From: Phoronis australis
Taxonomy: Eukaryota; Phoronida; Phoronidae
Length of the DNA stretch: 64,000 nt
Assembly: GCA_002633005.1 (NCBI GenBank)
Contig: NMRA01000185.1
Coordinates: 138,402-202,401, forward strand
Reading direction: 5' to 3'
Shown: positions 47,701-56,811 of the stretch, piece by piece
Position numbering within the stretch: the stretch's first letter is position 1
Layout: each line of letters opens with the position of its first letter
Program-made: the position numbers and the translations under genes
The notes under the pieces: model-generated
Databases searched by the model: none
What the model saw: the letters and a program-made list of their open reading frames with translations, nothing else
Told to the model about the DNA's origin: nothing

Positions 47701-48825
47701 ATTTAGTAGTGAGGTAATTAGGTGTAAGGCTATGTGTGGCTTTTTATGCGCCCACATATTTATATGTGGACGCATTAANTTGCGCCCATGGCTGTATCTC
47801 CCAAACCGTTTGCAGGATCTTTACTAATTTAACAAGTGTATTTATGTGATGTTGACAACGGACGATGACGACTTTAGGATGATTCTGACTACCGGTATGC
47901 CTCTAGTGGCAATTTAAATATTTCACATTGACCTCTGTATTTTCATAGGTCTTCAGGTGTATACTTTGTGTTACTTCGCGACTATGAAGGAAAAGTTCCA
48001 AGTAGAAATTTGTTTCTGGCATTCTAATGCTGTGCTAATCTTGTTTGTTGGTAAATTTGTTTTTAATTCTATGTTTCTGTGGTGCTTTAAGCAACTGATG
48101 CATAGGATGTGCTTGTATTATGAAGATCACTCACATTTTGAAACCTAGCCTATTGAGGAGACAATGACCATGCCTTTCCATTTTGCAAAGTACAACATAC
48201 TACATATATGCCCTATACTGGCCACTTTATGGTACCAATAAACAACCCTAGAAGGATACCATATACGGTGCAATTGTGGGCGCATTTCAACGCTCTGCGT
48301 GCTCTTGTTACACCATGAAGTTACAACGCCACACATAACCTTACACCAAATTACATCACTACTAAAGTCAAAGCAGTCAGAGATTCTCATTATTACACTA
48401 GAGCAAATGTTTCTGGATCCCTGGTGCCAGATAAACCTAAAAACAACTGTATCAAAAGAAACTTAATACCTACAGAGGTGCTGTCGCTGGGGACTGCTGT
48501 CTCGAAAGCATCCGATGTTCACGTCTTGAATGCTGCGTTATTCATTATTCAATGTCTTGCTGTATTTTGTTGATTCGGATGATCAAATAACATCCATACA
48601 ATGCACTACAGCATGTTGGCATTATGCTCTCAAACTTGTCTTTATGTTTCAGGTGGCCTAGGGGAAGCAGTCAAATCGGCGTGTGCGACATCAAGAGATG
48701 TGGTGGTGCGCCACCTAGCAGTGGGTGCAGTACCTCGCAGCGGGCCGTCTAAAGCACTGATGACTATTTTTGGTATCGACTCGACCGCGGTGATCAGAGC
48801 AGTAAAGGAGGTGTTGAAGATGTAA
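23655..48825 (+). CDS. TKT: Transketolase, complete gene (12 coding exons)
   Basis: Exons 23655-23761, 28340-28457, 29308-29421, 32541-32638, 33196-33387, 33935-34062, 36365-36564, 37550-37663, 43049-43256, 45460-45674, 46420-46636 and 48653-48825 join in frame to 627 residues plus TAA, close to the 623 of human TKT. The enzyme moves a two-carbon ketol unit from xylulose 5-phosphate to ribose 5-phosphate or erythrose 4-phosphate in the cytosol, using thiamine diphosphate and a divalent metal as a homodimer. Visible motifs are His37 in GHPT, His77 in KGHA, GSLGQGL at 123-129, the cofactor motif GDG at 154-156 with Asn185, the LDGDTKNS start of the pyrimidine domain, the catalytic Glu371 in AEQN, and [13 protein letters not shown] from 421. 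No key residue is missing. ATG 23655 sits in aagATGGCGG and gives the usual N-terminus. The introns total about 23 kb and hold many transposons. Confidence 0.97.
24097..24942. repeat. 850-bp direct duplication in TKT intron 1, copy 1
   Basis: Near-identical to 25692-26543. It ends exactly at the N of 24943. A 60-codon open frame occurs in both copies with one substitution but resembles nothing and is probably chance. Confidence 0.95.
24943..24943. other. Single N (assembly junction)
   Basis: Directly abuts the right end of copy 1 of the 850-bp duplication. Confidence 0.85.
25012..25691. mobile_element. ~680-bp insertion with imperfect terminal inverted repeats
   Basis: The ends carry 'GTGACCTAAAGTCGTGAA' on the left and the complement of 'GTCCTAAAGTCGTCAG' on the right. 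The motif CCTAAAGTCGTGAAC recurs internally (25213 and, inverted, about 25650). The flank of copy 1 near 24083-24100 looks like the empty site: the same 'gtgttttaa-cta-tata' is joined directly to 'aaaggtcgcac'. The open segment 25146-25379 (-) is unassigned. Confidence 0.55.
25692..26543. repeat. 850-bp direct duplication in TKT intron 1, copy 2
   Basis: Second copy of 24097-24942, with small indels. It directly follows the 680-bp insertion. Confidence 0.95.
26544..28339. other. Remainder of TKT intron 1
   Basis: AT-rich intron with no element ends or gene recognised. The 27075-27455 (+) and 27399-27752 (-) frames lack any family resemblance. Confidence 0.5.
28340..28457 (+). CDS. TKT: TKT exon 2 (residues 36-75)
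   Basis: Acceptor gtgtttcag before 28340 and donor gttagtg at 28458. Carries HPTSS with His37 and ends at 'LVLSK'. Confidence 0.95.
29308..29421 (+). CDS. TKT: TKT exon 3 (residues 76-113)
   Basis: Acceptor ttgacag and donor gtaggt. Begins GHACPALYG (His77) and contains 'SDLEGHPTP'. Confidence 0.95.
30459..32368. mobile_element. 1.9-kb TTAA-target element in TKT intron 3
   Basis: Terminal repeats GGTAGGTGTATACAC (left) and the complement of GGTAGGTGGATACAC (right) are flanked by TTAA at 30455-30458 and 32369-32372. The interior has an LTR-retrotransposon-like junction near 31405 and a second pair of inverted GGGCGGAGCTTA motifs at about 31194 and 32158, suggesting nesting. No transposase was seen, so it is probably non-autonomous. 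piggyBac- or Kolobok-type by target site only. Confidence 0.75.
31405..31417 (+). other. Retrotransposon primer-binding-site-like motif
   Basis: TGGCGACGAGGAT follows 'cctacataaca' and is soon followed by a short ATG frame at 31438 that stops after 28 codons. This layout (end of an LTR, PBS, start of gag) is common in Gypsy-type elements. The matching 3' LTR was not found. Confidence 0.35.
32541..32638 (+). CDS. TKT: TKT exon 4 (residues 114-146)
   Basis: Acceptor ttcttcag and donor gtaagg. Encodes '[11 protein letters not shown]' and '[12 protein letters not shown]'. Confidence 0.95.
33196..33387 (+). CDS. TKT: TKT exon 5, thiamine diphosphate motif (residues 146-210)
   Basis: Acceptor tgtttag and donor gtatgg at 33388, both required by phase and homology. 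Contains GDGESAEG and, 29 residues after the GDG, the 'DCNRLGQS' end of the cofactor motif. Confidence 0.95.
33935..34062 (+). CDS. TKT: TKT exon 6 (residues 210-253)
   Basis: Acceptor gcaccag and donor gtaagt. Encodes 'VVDGHDV' and 'AKTFKGRGI'. Confidence 0.95.
34565..34760 (-). repeat. Three ~73-bp tandem repeats with a hairpin
   Basis: The units share 'ctgaagta-gcacccaaggtg' and 'taccagatag' near 34597, 34672 and 34745. One unit carries the palindrome ggtccgaatggccggacc. They lie just downstream (minus sense) of the SGNH ORF and are probably part of the same element. Confidence 0.65.
34893..35525 (-). CDS. SGNH-hydrolase-like ORF in TKT intron 6, probably element-encoded
   Basis: An intact 210-codon frame on the strand opposite to TKT. 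Near the N-terminus '[12 protein letters not shown]' matches SGNH/GDSL block I, with the nucleophile Ser about residue 20 and GDS changed to GSS. 'LQIAGNDLS' matches block III (G-N-D), and 'DLLHLNPSG' supplies the C-terminal Asp-x-x-His dyad. SGNH hydrolase ORFs occur in some tyrosine-recombinase (Ngaro/DIRS-like) and CR1-like retroelements. No reverse transcriptase or recombinase is visible beside it, so whether it is a fragment of such an element or a retrogene is unclear. Its codon-level integrity in an intron suggests recent arrival. Confidence 0.55.
   Translation of the reverse strand: MFPACSGLNMPPSCLILGSSYVRWLDAYLNSPAATDQGLTNLGFHASSVSINSLGLSGATLAPGPRSVRHLTPAIAEFSATLVFLQIAGNDLSHPQSHPLSLAHDLISFSESIIQSYPSVQSVIIGMVFLRFHDDGTFNTRCQSLNFHLKCLLADHPTVFLWTHRGGFWQDPLHLYRPDLLHLNPSGIRKQALSVRFAFGHHLRRLGLLS
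36365..36564 (+). CDS. TKT: TKT exon 7, interdomain linker (residues 253-319)
   Basis: Acceptor cccctcag and donor gtaggg. Contains 'FHGKPIP' and the variable linker to the pyrimidine domain. This is where the protein is a few residues longer than human TKT. Confidence 0.95.
37550..37663 (+). CDS. TKT: TKT exon 8 (residues 320-357)
   Basis: Acceptor tctgcccag and donor gtaact. Encodes 'YGVALAKLG' and '[10 protein letters not shown]'. Confidence 0.95.
37905..42643 (-). mobile_element. 4.74-kb TTAA-target DNA transposon (Sola3-like) in TKT intron 8
   Basis: Terminal inverted repeats GAGCAATTCCATATAAAAA (left, from 37905) and the complement of GAATGATTCCATATAAAAA (right, ending 42643) continue as ACCA-ATG on both sides. 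The element is bounded by TTAA at 37901-37904 and 42644-42647. It contains a decayed two-exon transposase-like gene on the minus strand. TTAA target, GA(G) ends and a zinc finger recall Sola3, but the superfamily needs a database comparison. It is probably immobile now. Confidence 0.8.
39895..41884 (-). pseudogene. RNase H-like transposase with C2H2 finger, decayed
   Basis: The minus-strand coding path is about 41884-41389, a GT-AG intron 40908-41388, then 40907-40065 with a degraded tail to about 39895. Conserved pieces of a multicopy invertebrate family are visible: '[14 protein letters not shown]' and 'SDWFGKKG' (first acidic residue), '[11 protein letters not shown]' (second), '[16 protein letters not shown]', then a C2H2 finger CTHYGC-(x12)-H-(x5)-H, and near the end 'KAVRFSEK' and 'GEQSGRK'. 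Defects are an in-frame TAG at 40533-40535 between 'GDVKGC' and 'VSSCSVN', a stop near 41617, and frameshifts near 41435 and 40020. The intact protein would cut and join the ends of its own element. Confidence 0.7.
42841..43048 (+). repeat. 95-bp tandem copies of the TKT exon 9 acceptor junction
   Basis: Two units start at 42841 and 42936, and the third position (43031) is the real intron end and exon 9 start. The units repeat 'ttgtctcc-cttgcac', the GA-GTTAAC start of the exon, 'cagta', 'cttcat-gctg-aca' and 'aacatg'. At the acceptor position the pseudo-copies read cacat and cactg instead of cacag, so the AG is lost in both. Confidence 0.85.
43049..43256 (+). CDS. TKT: TKT exon 9, catalytic Glu (residues 358-427)
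   Basis: Acceptor cttgcacag and donor gtgagt. Contains 'FIAEQNMV' (Glu371), 'CSTFAAF' and 'SHCGVSIG'. Two degenerate tandem copies of its acceptor junction lie just upstream. Confidence 0.96.
43397..45044 (+). mobile_element. Element with ~145-bp monomers in ~430-bp trimers, copy A (TKT intron 9)
   Basis: The anchor 'ccTAGTGGC' recurs about 11 times at intervals of roughly 115-150 bp. Every third monomer is most alike (TAGTGGCAATTT, then TAGTGGCCATTTTTGCTG, then TAGTG-AGTTTTGTTTT), giving a higher-order period of about 420-445 bp. The 5' end is TTTTTATGCGTCC. The 3' end has 'catttgcgatgcattcgtgg' then the hairpin CAACGCTCCGCGTTG and CTCTTGTT. Layout (5' palindrome, core tandem array, 3' hairpin, no ORF) resembles Helentron-related non-autonomous elements such as molluscan pearl elements. 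Confidence 0.75.
45460..45674 (+). CDS. TKT: TKT exon 10 (residues 427-498)
   Basis: Acceptor gtatacag and donor gtgtgt. Begins [15 protein letters not shown] and ends at 'EVGKAK'. Confidence 0.95.
45903..45982. repeat. 80-bp hairpin repeat, copy 2 (TKT intron 10)
   Basis: Arms 'cgtgctcacattttgag' and 'ctcaaaatgtgggcacg'. Same length as the copy at 6743-6822, with its loop reverse-complemented. Confidence 0.75.
46420..46636 (+). CDS. TKT: TKT exon 11 (residues 499-571)
   Basis: Acceptor cctgtacag and donor gtaagg. Encodes '[10 protein letters not shown]' and 'VEDHYYEG' of the C-terminal domain. Confidence 0.95.
46919..46980 (-). repeat. tRNA-like SINE fragment in TKT intron 11
   Basis: On the minus strand, 'CAGCAGAGTGTTGGG' followed by B-box-like GGTTCAATTC resembles the head of a tRNA-derived SINE. 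No full cloverleaf forms. Confidence 0.45.
47739..48317 (+). mobile_element. Tandem-monomer element, copy B (TKT intron 11)
   Basis: The 5' end carries the palindrome gcgcccacatatttatatg and its complement. One monomer and part of another follow the N at 47779, then unrelated sequence, then the shared 3' end 'gcgcatttcaacgctctgcg' and ctcttgtt. The array is largely missing. Confidence 0.7.
47779..47779. other. Single N (assembly junction)
   Basis: Sits just after the 5' palindrome of copy B and before a monomer, where a collapsed array would be expected. Confidence 0.85.
48653..48825 (+). CDS. TKT: TKT exon 12, terminal (residues 571-627)
   Basis: Acceptor atgtttcag. Encodes 'GLGEAV' and '[17 protein letters not shown]' and ends at TAA 48823-48825. 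Confidence 0.95.
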
Positions 48826-49681
48826 TGACCGACAATCGTCGTTGTTGCGGCTAGCACGGGCCATCGTATACGCAGAGGATCGTGGGATAGCTGTCATGCA
48901 GAGCAGCATCGACAGTAGAAGATATGTGATATATAGAAATCACTTCATTGCAGTACCATTTCAAGCAGCCAGAGGTTACTTTTTCCTATGTACGAATATA
49001 CAGGTAGAATCTTTTCAAAATCAAGTGCCAGTTTCCCGGGCAGACTATCGCCTTCGTGACATCATTGATTTAAGATTGGATGACTCGAATGTCACATATT
49101 TATGCTCGAGGAAGCACACGCATTGTTTTTTCGCTTTCCGTGGGAGTGGTCGCGTGACACAAGATCAAGAAATTAAAGGTGTAGCTCAGTGATTGCTGTT
49201 AGCAATTGAACAGGGCACTCGTTGTGCACTTTTTTGGAGGTGCTGTGGTTTCTTTCATTAAATGCAGAATAAGGGTAACTATTAACATAGGCATAAAACC
49301 TTTTGTCGACTACAAGTGGGCCTTGGGTTTTTGACAAAATGAGCCGTTGTAGTTTGATGAAGTGTGTGACTAGCTTTGTATAAGAATACTAATGAATACA
49401 GGTTGGAAAGTTTTTGACAAATTTGCTCACGCGTTGACGGATTAGGATACGTCCATTATTGTTTATGCTACAAAATTGCTAGATGCAGGTGTTTGTGGTC
49501 GTAACAGATATGCTTGTTCTAGTTTGGATTATTTGAAGTGATGTGACATAATCTATGCATTTACTCCTGTACTCGTTTGAAATTCATCTCTGTGAGAATG
49601 GGCAAGTTGGCCTGCTTCATGAATGATCGCAATACAAATTAACTGTATGGAACATTATTATGTGATTGATTTTGCCAAGAA

Positions 49682-49687
49682 AATAAA
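49682..49687 (+). terminator. Probable TKT polyadenylation signal
   Basis: The first AATAAA after the TKT stop, 857 bases downstream. The stretch 48826-49681 would be the 3' UTR. It contains a 116-codon open frame (48842-49192) with no family resemblance. Confidence 0.5.
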
Positions 49688-49689
49688 TT

Positions 49690-52237
49690 CCAAACAATTA
49701 TGCAGGGCAAGCTGCAATTTCTTTTATGGGCGTTTGAACAATTATGTTTAAGTAGCCTTTACTCAGCACAATCGTCTCAATTTCCACCATGTGGATTTAC
49801 AATTTAGGTTTAAAGCACTTGGGTCCCGAAATGTCACCTACGAACGTTTTTTTTTTTTGATATTTTCTTTTGTACTAAAATTCACATTTGCGTTTTTACA
49901 AGAATATTTTCATTTACTCTGTGGCCACTAGATTCAAGCTATGACTTGAAATTTAGAATTCAGACTTTGTCTTGCTGTAGAGTCTCCTCTAGTAATAACT
50001 TGAATCGGTGTCTGTAAAAATTCATCATGCATTCAAATTCAGTTGTCCTGAGTTTACAATAATTTGAACAGGAAATGAAATTCCAATTTAGAGATAGGAT
50101 TTTAGCCCTTGATATTTTAATGCCAAAACCATGTCATCATTTTCGTTTCAGAATGGAGTCCCTGCTACATGATCATGTATTTTTACTGTACCTATAAATT
50201 TGAGCTACAATCCCCTAAACATCAGACCCTGATCAGCAATTCCGCGGTACAAATCCCCACACCCACATGCTAGATTCCACACACCCATCGGAAATGCACG
50301 GTACCAGGGCACACCTCCAATTGCAACCATGGAATTTTGTTCCGCGGAATTCGATCACTAGGTATGAAACATTTTCGGTGACAGTCTGGTGATTTGTACC
50401 ATGCATTTGTCGTCTGCTAGTCCTCAACTTCAGAGATTGCAGTTGGAATTTAGAGGCACAGACATGTTGTTTTATTGCACGCCTTGAAATTTCAGAATTT
50501 GAAGAAAAAGATACCCTATCACATTTCATTAAGTTTTTAAACGTAATGACTTCCATGTTGATCATTTGGGCATAGATAAAAACAAGACTAGTAATGGGTT
50601 TTAATCATAGACTCTCTAAAAGCAACAAAATCACACATCAAAATAAGTGTTAAAATCACAGCAAAATTCACAAGATTACATAGTAGTGTACCTAACAAAC
50701 ATTTGTATTGAATCACAGCAAAGTCCACTGATCTAATGTGATCTTGTTAAAAATGGCCCAACAATCACAGAAAATTCATTTCTTGGTAGCATAATGATTT
50801 GGTTCATCTTCTGTTGTTCAAATGTAGCGAGTTATTGATTGTTATTACATAATACAACACTGAACGAAATGGTGTTCCATAGGTTGCTTAAACAGAAACA
50901 ATCACAACTTGAGAAGTTTGAGACTTGAGCTTAACCCAATAAAACACTGTGATACTTTTTCAACAAATTTCTGAACCTGTGATGTCACAGTCACATGGTA
51001 CAGATGCAATATTGGAGGTGATATGCGTGCACTCCATGCATAAGATAATGACACATCAGACCTCATTTTTTGCTTTGTCAGAGATATTTGATGGCAAATT
51101 CAGAACCAAGTACCTTCCAAGTATTTGGTAAGTTATAATATATTCAAAATGTTGTCTCAACTGACTTGATTTTGCTTAATTTTCAACATCGGGGTGTCTG
51201 TGTTGCATTGTCCTAGACACGGACCAGCGAAACAGAGATGCAAAGGTATGGGCTTATAGGTAAGATCTTGCGATACATCTCGTGCAAAAAGCATCGTATT
51301 AATGAAAATAACTAGAAATCTTGAGCATAGAGAATTAAAGAGCTAACTAAATTAAGATAATCACAACCTCTTCTTATCTGATTACTTAGATGTTGCTAAT
51401 TATCAATCATATTTTCCACCTGTCCAAATGTAATCAGTGAAGTGTTATTAATTAGTACAACCCTTACAAATCGCCAGCTCAATTCGTGTTCAGTTTCAGC
51501 AATTAAGTCAAAAAACGTCTAAAAAGCTTGAGCAAAGATAAGCAGACATTGGGGTAGGTATCGTACAGAACTTGAACATGAAACAGCAATGTGTTGCTGT
51601 TACGTATTACACAATTTGAAGACGCGAGAAAATAATTATCCACCACATAGTTTCCTAAATGGGCCAGATCTTAAAGAATGGCCGCTAACATGAAAGTCTA
51701 ACACTTGATCCTTGATAGTTCCACATCTGAACAGCCACTGAACAGATAACATCCTTATGCAATGTATACACTTATGATTTTAAGGTGAAGAAAATCAAAA
51801 ATAACTTCAACTAACAAACCAATTATCTTTGATAATTACATAAATTCTTGAACAGTCGGAGTTTAGATTTCACATATTCCATGAAAATGGGGAAGAAAAG
51901 TAGATACTTGCTTGACTTGTGTTAAAACTTGAAGGAAATTTGTAAGTAATCAATATGACGTTTTAATGTTAGTTCCATCAGTACTTGAACATCCACTTAG
52001 CAGACCTCGTCTTCACTTAATGGTGTAGAGTTTGAACACTTAACATGACCGGGATTGTGCTAACAGAGCTGCCGTAGTCTGCCAAAGCGTTGCCATAGTA
52101 ATTGGTATCGGTGATATGTTTCTTGCATCTAGTATTGTAGTTAGGAGTGGTGACAGCCTTCAGTCGCTAGAAGGAGGCAAAGAATTTGAGGTATACAACG
52201 TGAAATAAGTATATCTTGAAAGTTGGGTAAATTAACA
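49690..52237. other. Intergenic DNA downstream of TKT
   Basis: AT-rich, no supported gene, RNA or element ends. The 50233-50565 (-) frame has no recognisable motif. Confidence 0.45.
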
Positions 52238-53970
52238 ACAAGAGCAACGCGGAGCGTTGAAATGAGCCCACGAATGCATCGCAAATGGTGTGCTTTTAGG
52301 GTTACTTATTTGTGTGATAAAAATGGCCACTAGATGGCGCAAAAACAGACAATCCATCAGAAAACGGGAACATGTCATTGCTTCTTTAATAGAAAGCGAT
52401 ATACCAAATTTCATAAAAATCCGTCACGGAACTTCAGAGAAACAAAGGAAAACAGAATAAAATTAAAATGCCACTAGGGGGCAGTGTTCATTGGATCCGC
52501 CTGAAAGTCGTCATGGTCTGTTGTTAGCTTCATATAAATACACTTATTACAAAATTTAATAAAGATTCTGCAGGGGGTTAAGGAGATACAGCTATGGGCA
52601 CAAAACAAAACTACCACTAGGTGGCGCCAGAGTAGTCAAAGTCGTCATCATTAACTGTCCTCTTCACACTGAGCACATACACGCCAATTTTCAAAACCAT
52701 CCATGGAATGATTTGGTTGACAGAGAGGTAGACGCCAAAAAGAGACTCGAAAACAGCAAAAATGGCCACTAGCTGGCACAAAGTACTTTGATACCATCAG
52801 AAAACGAGAGGATAGATGCCCGTATTCAAAATTTTATGAAAATCTGTTTAAGACCTATGAAGAGACAGAGCCAAACGTAAAACTAAAATTATCACCAGGG
52901 GGCATACCAGTAGTCAGATCCATCCCAAAATCATCATCGTCTGTTGTCAACAACATATAAACACACTTCTTAAATTTAGTTAAGACCCTGCAAAAGGTTT
53001 ACGAGATACATCCATGGGCGCAAAAAAAGAAACTGCCACTAGGAGGCGCCACAGTAGTCGAAGTCATCGGAAAATCATCCTCAGCTGTCCACTTCATAGT
53101 AAAAACATACATGCTAATTTTCACAATTATCCTGAAAGCGGTTTGGTTGATAGAGGGTGGATGCCAAAAACAGTAAAAATGGCCACTAGGTTGCGCAAAC
53201 TAGGTCAAATGCATCTGAATACAGAAAGGTAGCGTCACCTCACTAACAGAAGCCAGTACGTCAAATTTTATGAAATTACTTTGAGAACCTTTGAAGATAA
53301 AGAGGTAAACGTAAAAAATAAAATTGCCACTACGTGGCACACCAGTAGTCAGATCCGTCCGAACGTCATTGCCGACCATTGTCAACATCATATAAATGCA
53401 CTTACTAAATTTAGTAAAGATGCTGCAAACGGTTTAGGAGATATAGCCATTGGCGCAAAACTGCCACTAGGAGACGCCACAGCAGTTGAAGTCCGAAAAT
53501 CAACGTCAACTGTCCTCTAACATACATGCCAATTTTCACAATCATGCTTAAAGCGGTTTGGTTGATAGAGAGGTGGACGTCATAAAACAGACTCGAAAAC
53601 AGTAAAAATGGCCACTAAGTGGCGCAAACTACGTCGAATCCATCCAAAAACGGAGGATATCGTTGTCCTACTAATAGATGCCTATAAACCAAATTTTATG
53701 AAAATACATTGAGGACTTTTGAAGATACAGAGATAAACGTAAAAAAATAAAATTGCTACTAGAGGACAAACCGGTAGTCGGATCTGTCCGAAAGTTCGCT
53801 CATGCCGTCCGATCCATGAAAGGAACATATGTTCAAAATTTCATGAACATACATACATTGGTTTTGGAGATAGAGCAGCAGACGCCGGACGGACGCTGCC
53901 TGGATGGACGGATGGATGCAGATGACGGCATAATGCGTCCACATATAAATATGTAGGCGCATGAAAATGA
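52238..53970 (-). mobile_element. Tandem-monomer element, copy C (inverted)
   Basis: Reverse complement of copy A. The 3' hairpin (gcaacgcggagcgttg) lies at 52243-52260, the anchor GCCACTA recurs about 11 times from 52326 to 53754, and the 5' palindrome tgcgtccacatataaatatg lies near 53938. It shares the trimer order with copy A. Confidence 0.75.
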
Positions 53971-54556
53971 CAAATCTGTACTTGTTCCATATTTAAATAC
54001 ATGCTTAACTAGCTCATTTGAAAGGATTAACCATACAAATTTTGAAGTGGGATTCCTAGATAAAAAAACACCACCCCAGTTCTGTAAGTCAAATTTCAAT
54101 TACTTAGTACCTACCTCCATGATTCATGAAAGAAAAATTGCAAACTTAAAGTATATCAGTCAAATTTAACTGCGTAGTGAATTCCAAAAACTTAAGAACA
54201 TTATCCCAGCAGCTACTGTTGAATTCTACGCCGATGAAGGGCACAGACAAATGAATGAACATGTAATAATTACACATTACAAATCTCCCCAACAGCCTGA
54301 ATGTCCACGATGGGCAACGGGCCACAGACCACAGGGTAAGGCAGTAGATTCCCCTGGGTATTCACCACTTCTGTTGTTACAAAACAAAAAATATTTGCCA
54401 ACAAACACACAGAGAAGCAAGCAGCCTAACACGTGTATAAAGCGTAGTTGTTAAAACACACAGGCACCAGATCACTTGAAGAATGAAAAAGGGGGCACAA
54501 AACCTGAACAGAGCACAACAGCCTCATCGGAGTTATGGCGCGAAGGTTTGGAGTTA

Positions 54557-55124
54557 GGGCTGTTCCAGTAAAATCTGTATGGTAGGGGGGGAAGGCACCT
54601 TTTTTCGCACCCACCACCCATATTTTTCATTTATTTCTTCAGCCTACCACCCATAATTTTTTATTAGTTTGAAATGTAACCACCCGTAATTTTTTTTGTT
54701 CTTGTGGTTGACTGCACAGGCGCATGAGTTTATCTGTTCCTCCATCACCACTAACGTCATTCATTACTAAGAAAACATATGTTTCTTATATATGGTTATT
54801 AGCCATCGATAAATTCGAGCACCTGTGGTTAAATGGTGGTATTGGCATGCCGATGAGAAGATCGGAGGGAGTGAAAAAGTCAGAGCTTTTTGCAAGTTGC
54901 ATTTTTGTTTCAGTTTTTGATTCTGTGCGGATTGTTTATAAAATTTACTAAAATTACCCACCATCAAACATTTATGGTCCAACGAAACAACAACGACCTG
55001 TAAATTTTTATTTTTTTGAAGTACGACCACCAGCCATTTTGAATTTAAATCAAACGCAACCACCCATAAATTTTTATTTCAGTTGCCTTCCCCCCCTCCC
55101 ACACAGATTTTGTTGGAACAGCCC
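54557..55124. mobile_element. 568-bp MITE with TTA target duplication (PIF/Harbinger-like)
   Basis: Inverted ends GGGCTGTTCCA-TAAAATCTG and GGGCTGTTCCA-CAAAATCTG, followed on both sides by GGGGGGGAAGGCA, are flanked by TTA (54554-54556, 55125-55127). Internal 'accaccca-aattttt' motifs are mirrored near each end. A 3-bp TWA target and GGG ends fit PIF/Harbinger. No transposase. Confidence 0.8.
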
Positions 55125-55289
55125 TTATAAAACAAAATCAGAATGAGAATTAAATTTACAGACTATTTTGACAATTGTTAATTCAAACAGGAAATGAAAA
55201 TGAATGCAGCACGACATATCTAAAATCTTATTATCTAAAATCTACTGACTCAACTCACACCAACCTGTACCATATTTATAGTGGCACCA

Positions 55290-55815
55290 CGTTACGGTCT
55301 TTTTAAGGTCATACATATTTATTCCATAATACACAGAACAATCAAGAAGAATAATGAGAAACCCATAAATCGCGAGGCATTATGTCCGGGTTGTAGACAG
55401 TACATAAATGAAACTAGTATACATAGAACTATTATATTAGTAGTATCTAATATAAGTATTCATTGACAAAATATTTAGATATGCTATGCACAGACAGAAG
55501 CAACGGGATTTATAAGTGATGCATAATCATTTACTAACACTACTTAAAAGGAATTCATTGAGAAAAAGGTCAAAGTTTAGACTACCATTTAATAATAGTG
55601 TAACTTTAGTAGAGATATTATTACTGGAATTGAAAGGATTTATAATTAATTGGTTTGTATTGAGTGCGCGAAAGAGTGAGTTCCTCTGGCATTCTATGAT
55701 GGTAACCACATTTACAGTTTGGAGAGACATTACTTAAGTTGTGCCTAAACTTCTTGGAGTTGAGGAAAAGATGGCATCTCGATCGATAGAATGCTATTTC
55801 GTTTTCGTAGGGCAA
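55290..55815 (-). mobile_element. LINE 3' end with reverse-transcriptase C-terminal remnant
   Basis: On the minus strand, 'SRCHLFLNSKKFRHNLS' and 'SPNCKCG' (55815-55700) match the Cys-His region after the reverse transcriptase domain of many non-LTR elements. It continues after a frameshift to 'LLLNGSLNFDL'. A 3' UTR and AATAAA (complement near 55317) follow. 5'-truncated and frameshifted. Confidence 0.65.
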
Positions 55816-56040
55816 CGAGAATTGTGTCAGAGCTATTGAGTTGTCAAAATTATGAAAAACAGTTTTAAATTTGTTTTTTATATTAGTGAATGAGTTGCTT
55901 TCCTAATAGAGACTGGCCATCTCCAGGTGGTGCTGCATTCTTGTTGAGCTTACAAGAACAAGCTCAGTGACTGTGTGGTACACACATGGTGGTCAGTGGT
56001 GAGCACTTCCTACTTTAATTCTGTGTTTTTCCTTGAAGCA

Positions 56041-56120
56041 CGATAGGATTTGAACTGGAGACATTTTGATTGTCAGTCCAATGCTCTCATGCTCATTGGT
56101 CACTACAGACAGGTGCACCA
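56041..56120 (-). repeat. tRNA-like SINE fragment
   Basis: On the minus strand, 'GAGCATTGGACTGACAATC' precedes the B-box AGTTCAAATCC, in the style of a Val-tRNA-derived SINE. The arms do not pair well enough for a working tRNA. Confidence 0.5.
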
Positions 56121-56805
56121 CATATCTGCCGTGTGCTCGTTCTAAGAATGTTGCAACACCTGAAGATCTTGACAAGACAAATGGTCATCCAAAACATCAT
56201 GCCAATGTACATAGACTGGAGATACAGTGATACTTCACTGCCTAAAATTTAGTGGTTTTGGACGTCGATGTAGTATATAGTGATGCATGAGTTGACTAGT
56301 CGAGAAGTCATCAATTGTGACCTGGATGTCGTGGAGATGGGTATAACAGTTCGGTCATTTGAAAACAAATGCTTGACATCAATCTCTCAGCAAACAAAAC
56401 CTTTTAGCTCGAGCTTATAAAGTAATAAATTAGCACAGCTAGGTTATAAGGACAGGCAAGGGTAACACCAGTGTTAATGTTATTACACACAAGAAGTGCA
56501 CACTCGTTACGCGCCACACATGTAGGCAGTAATACAAGGGTTACAAAACCAGCCATGGCATGCTAAAACAACACCAGGTTGAGTTATTCCACGCTTGCAC
56601 AACATTCCCATGACCTACCCCTCAGACATTGCTGGCGAAATCGTTCAGGGGAGGTTTTTCAGTTGACGGCACAGCCACGTACGTGTCATAGCTAGAGTAG
56701 ACACTGGCAACAGAGGGGTCATTACTAAACACATTCAGTTTTTGATGCGGCTTTAGGTTGGGGGATGTGATAGTCTGCCAACGCTGGAAGAAAGTTGTTA
56801 TAACG

Positions 56806-56811
56806 TTTATT
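56806..56811 (-). terminator. Possible SLC6 polyadenylation signal
   Basis: AATAAA on the minus strand, about 675 bases past the SLC6 stop. The best candidate seen, but the distance makes it tentative. Confidence 0.3.

Noticed and set aside
48842-49192. 116-codon ORF after the TKT stop
   Set aside because: It lies in the TKT 3' UTR, has no family resemblance and no splice or start context of its own.
53014-53956. ORFs at 53014-53232, 53281-53520 and 53753-53956
   Set aside because: They fall in the inverted tandem-monomer element and reflect its periodicity.
56041-56120. A functional tRNA-Val gene
   Set aside because: The B-box is good but the acceptor and T arms do not pair; better explained as a SINE fragment. 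The same applies to 21726-21797 and 46919-46980.
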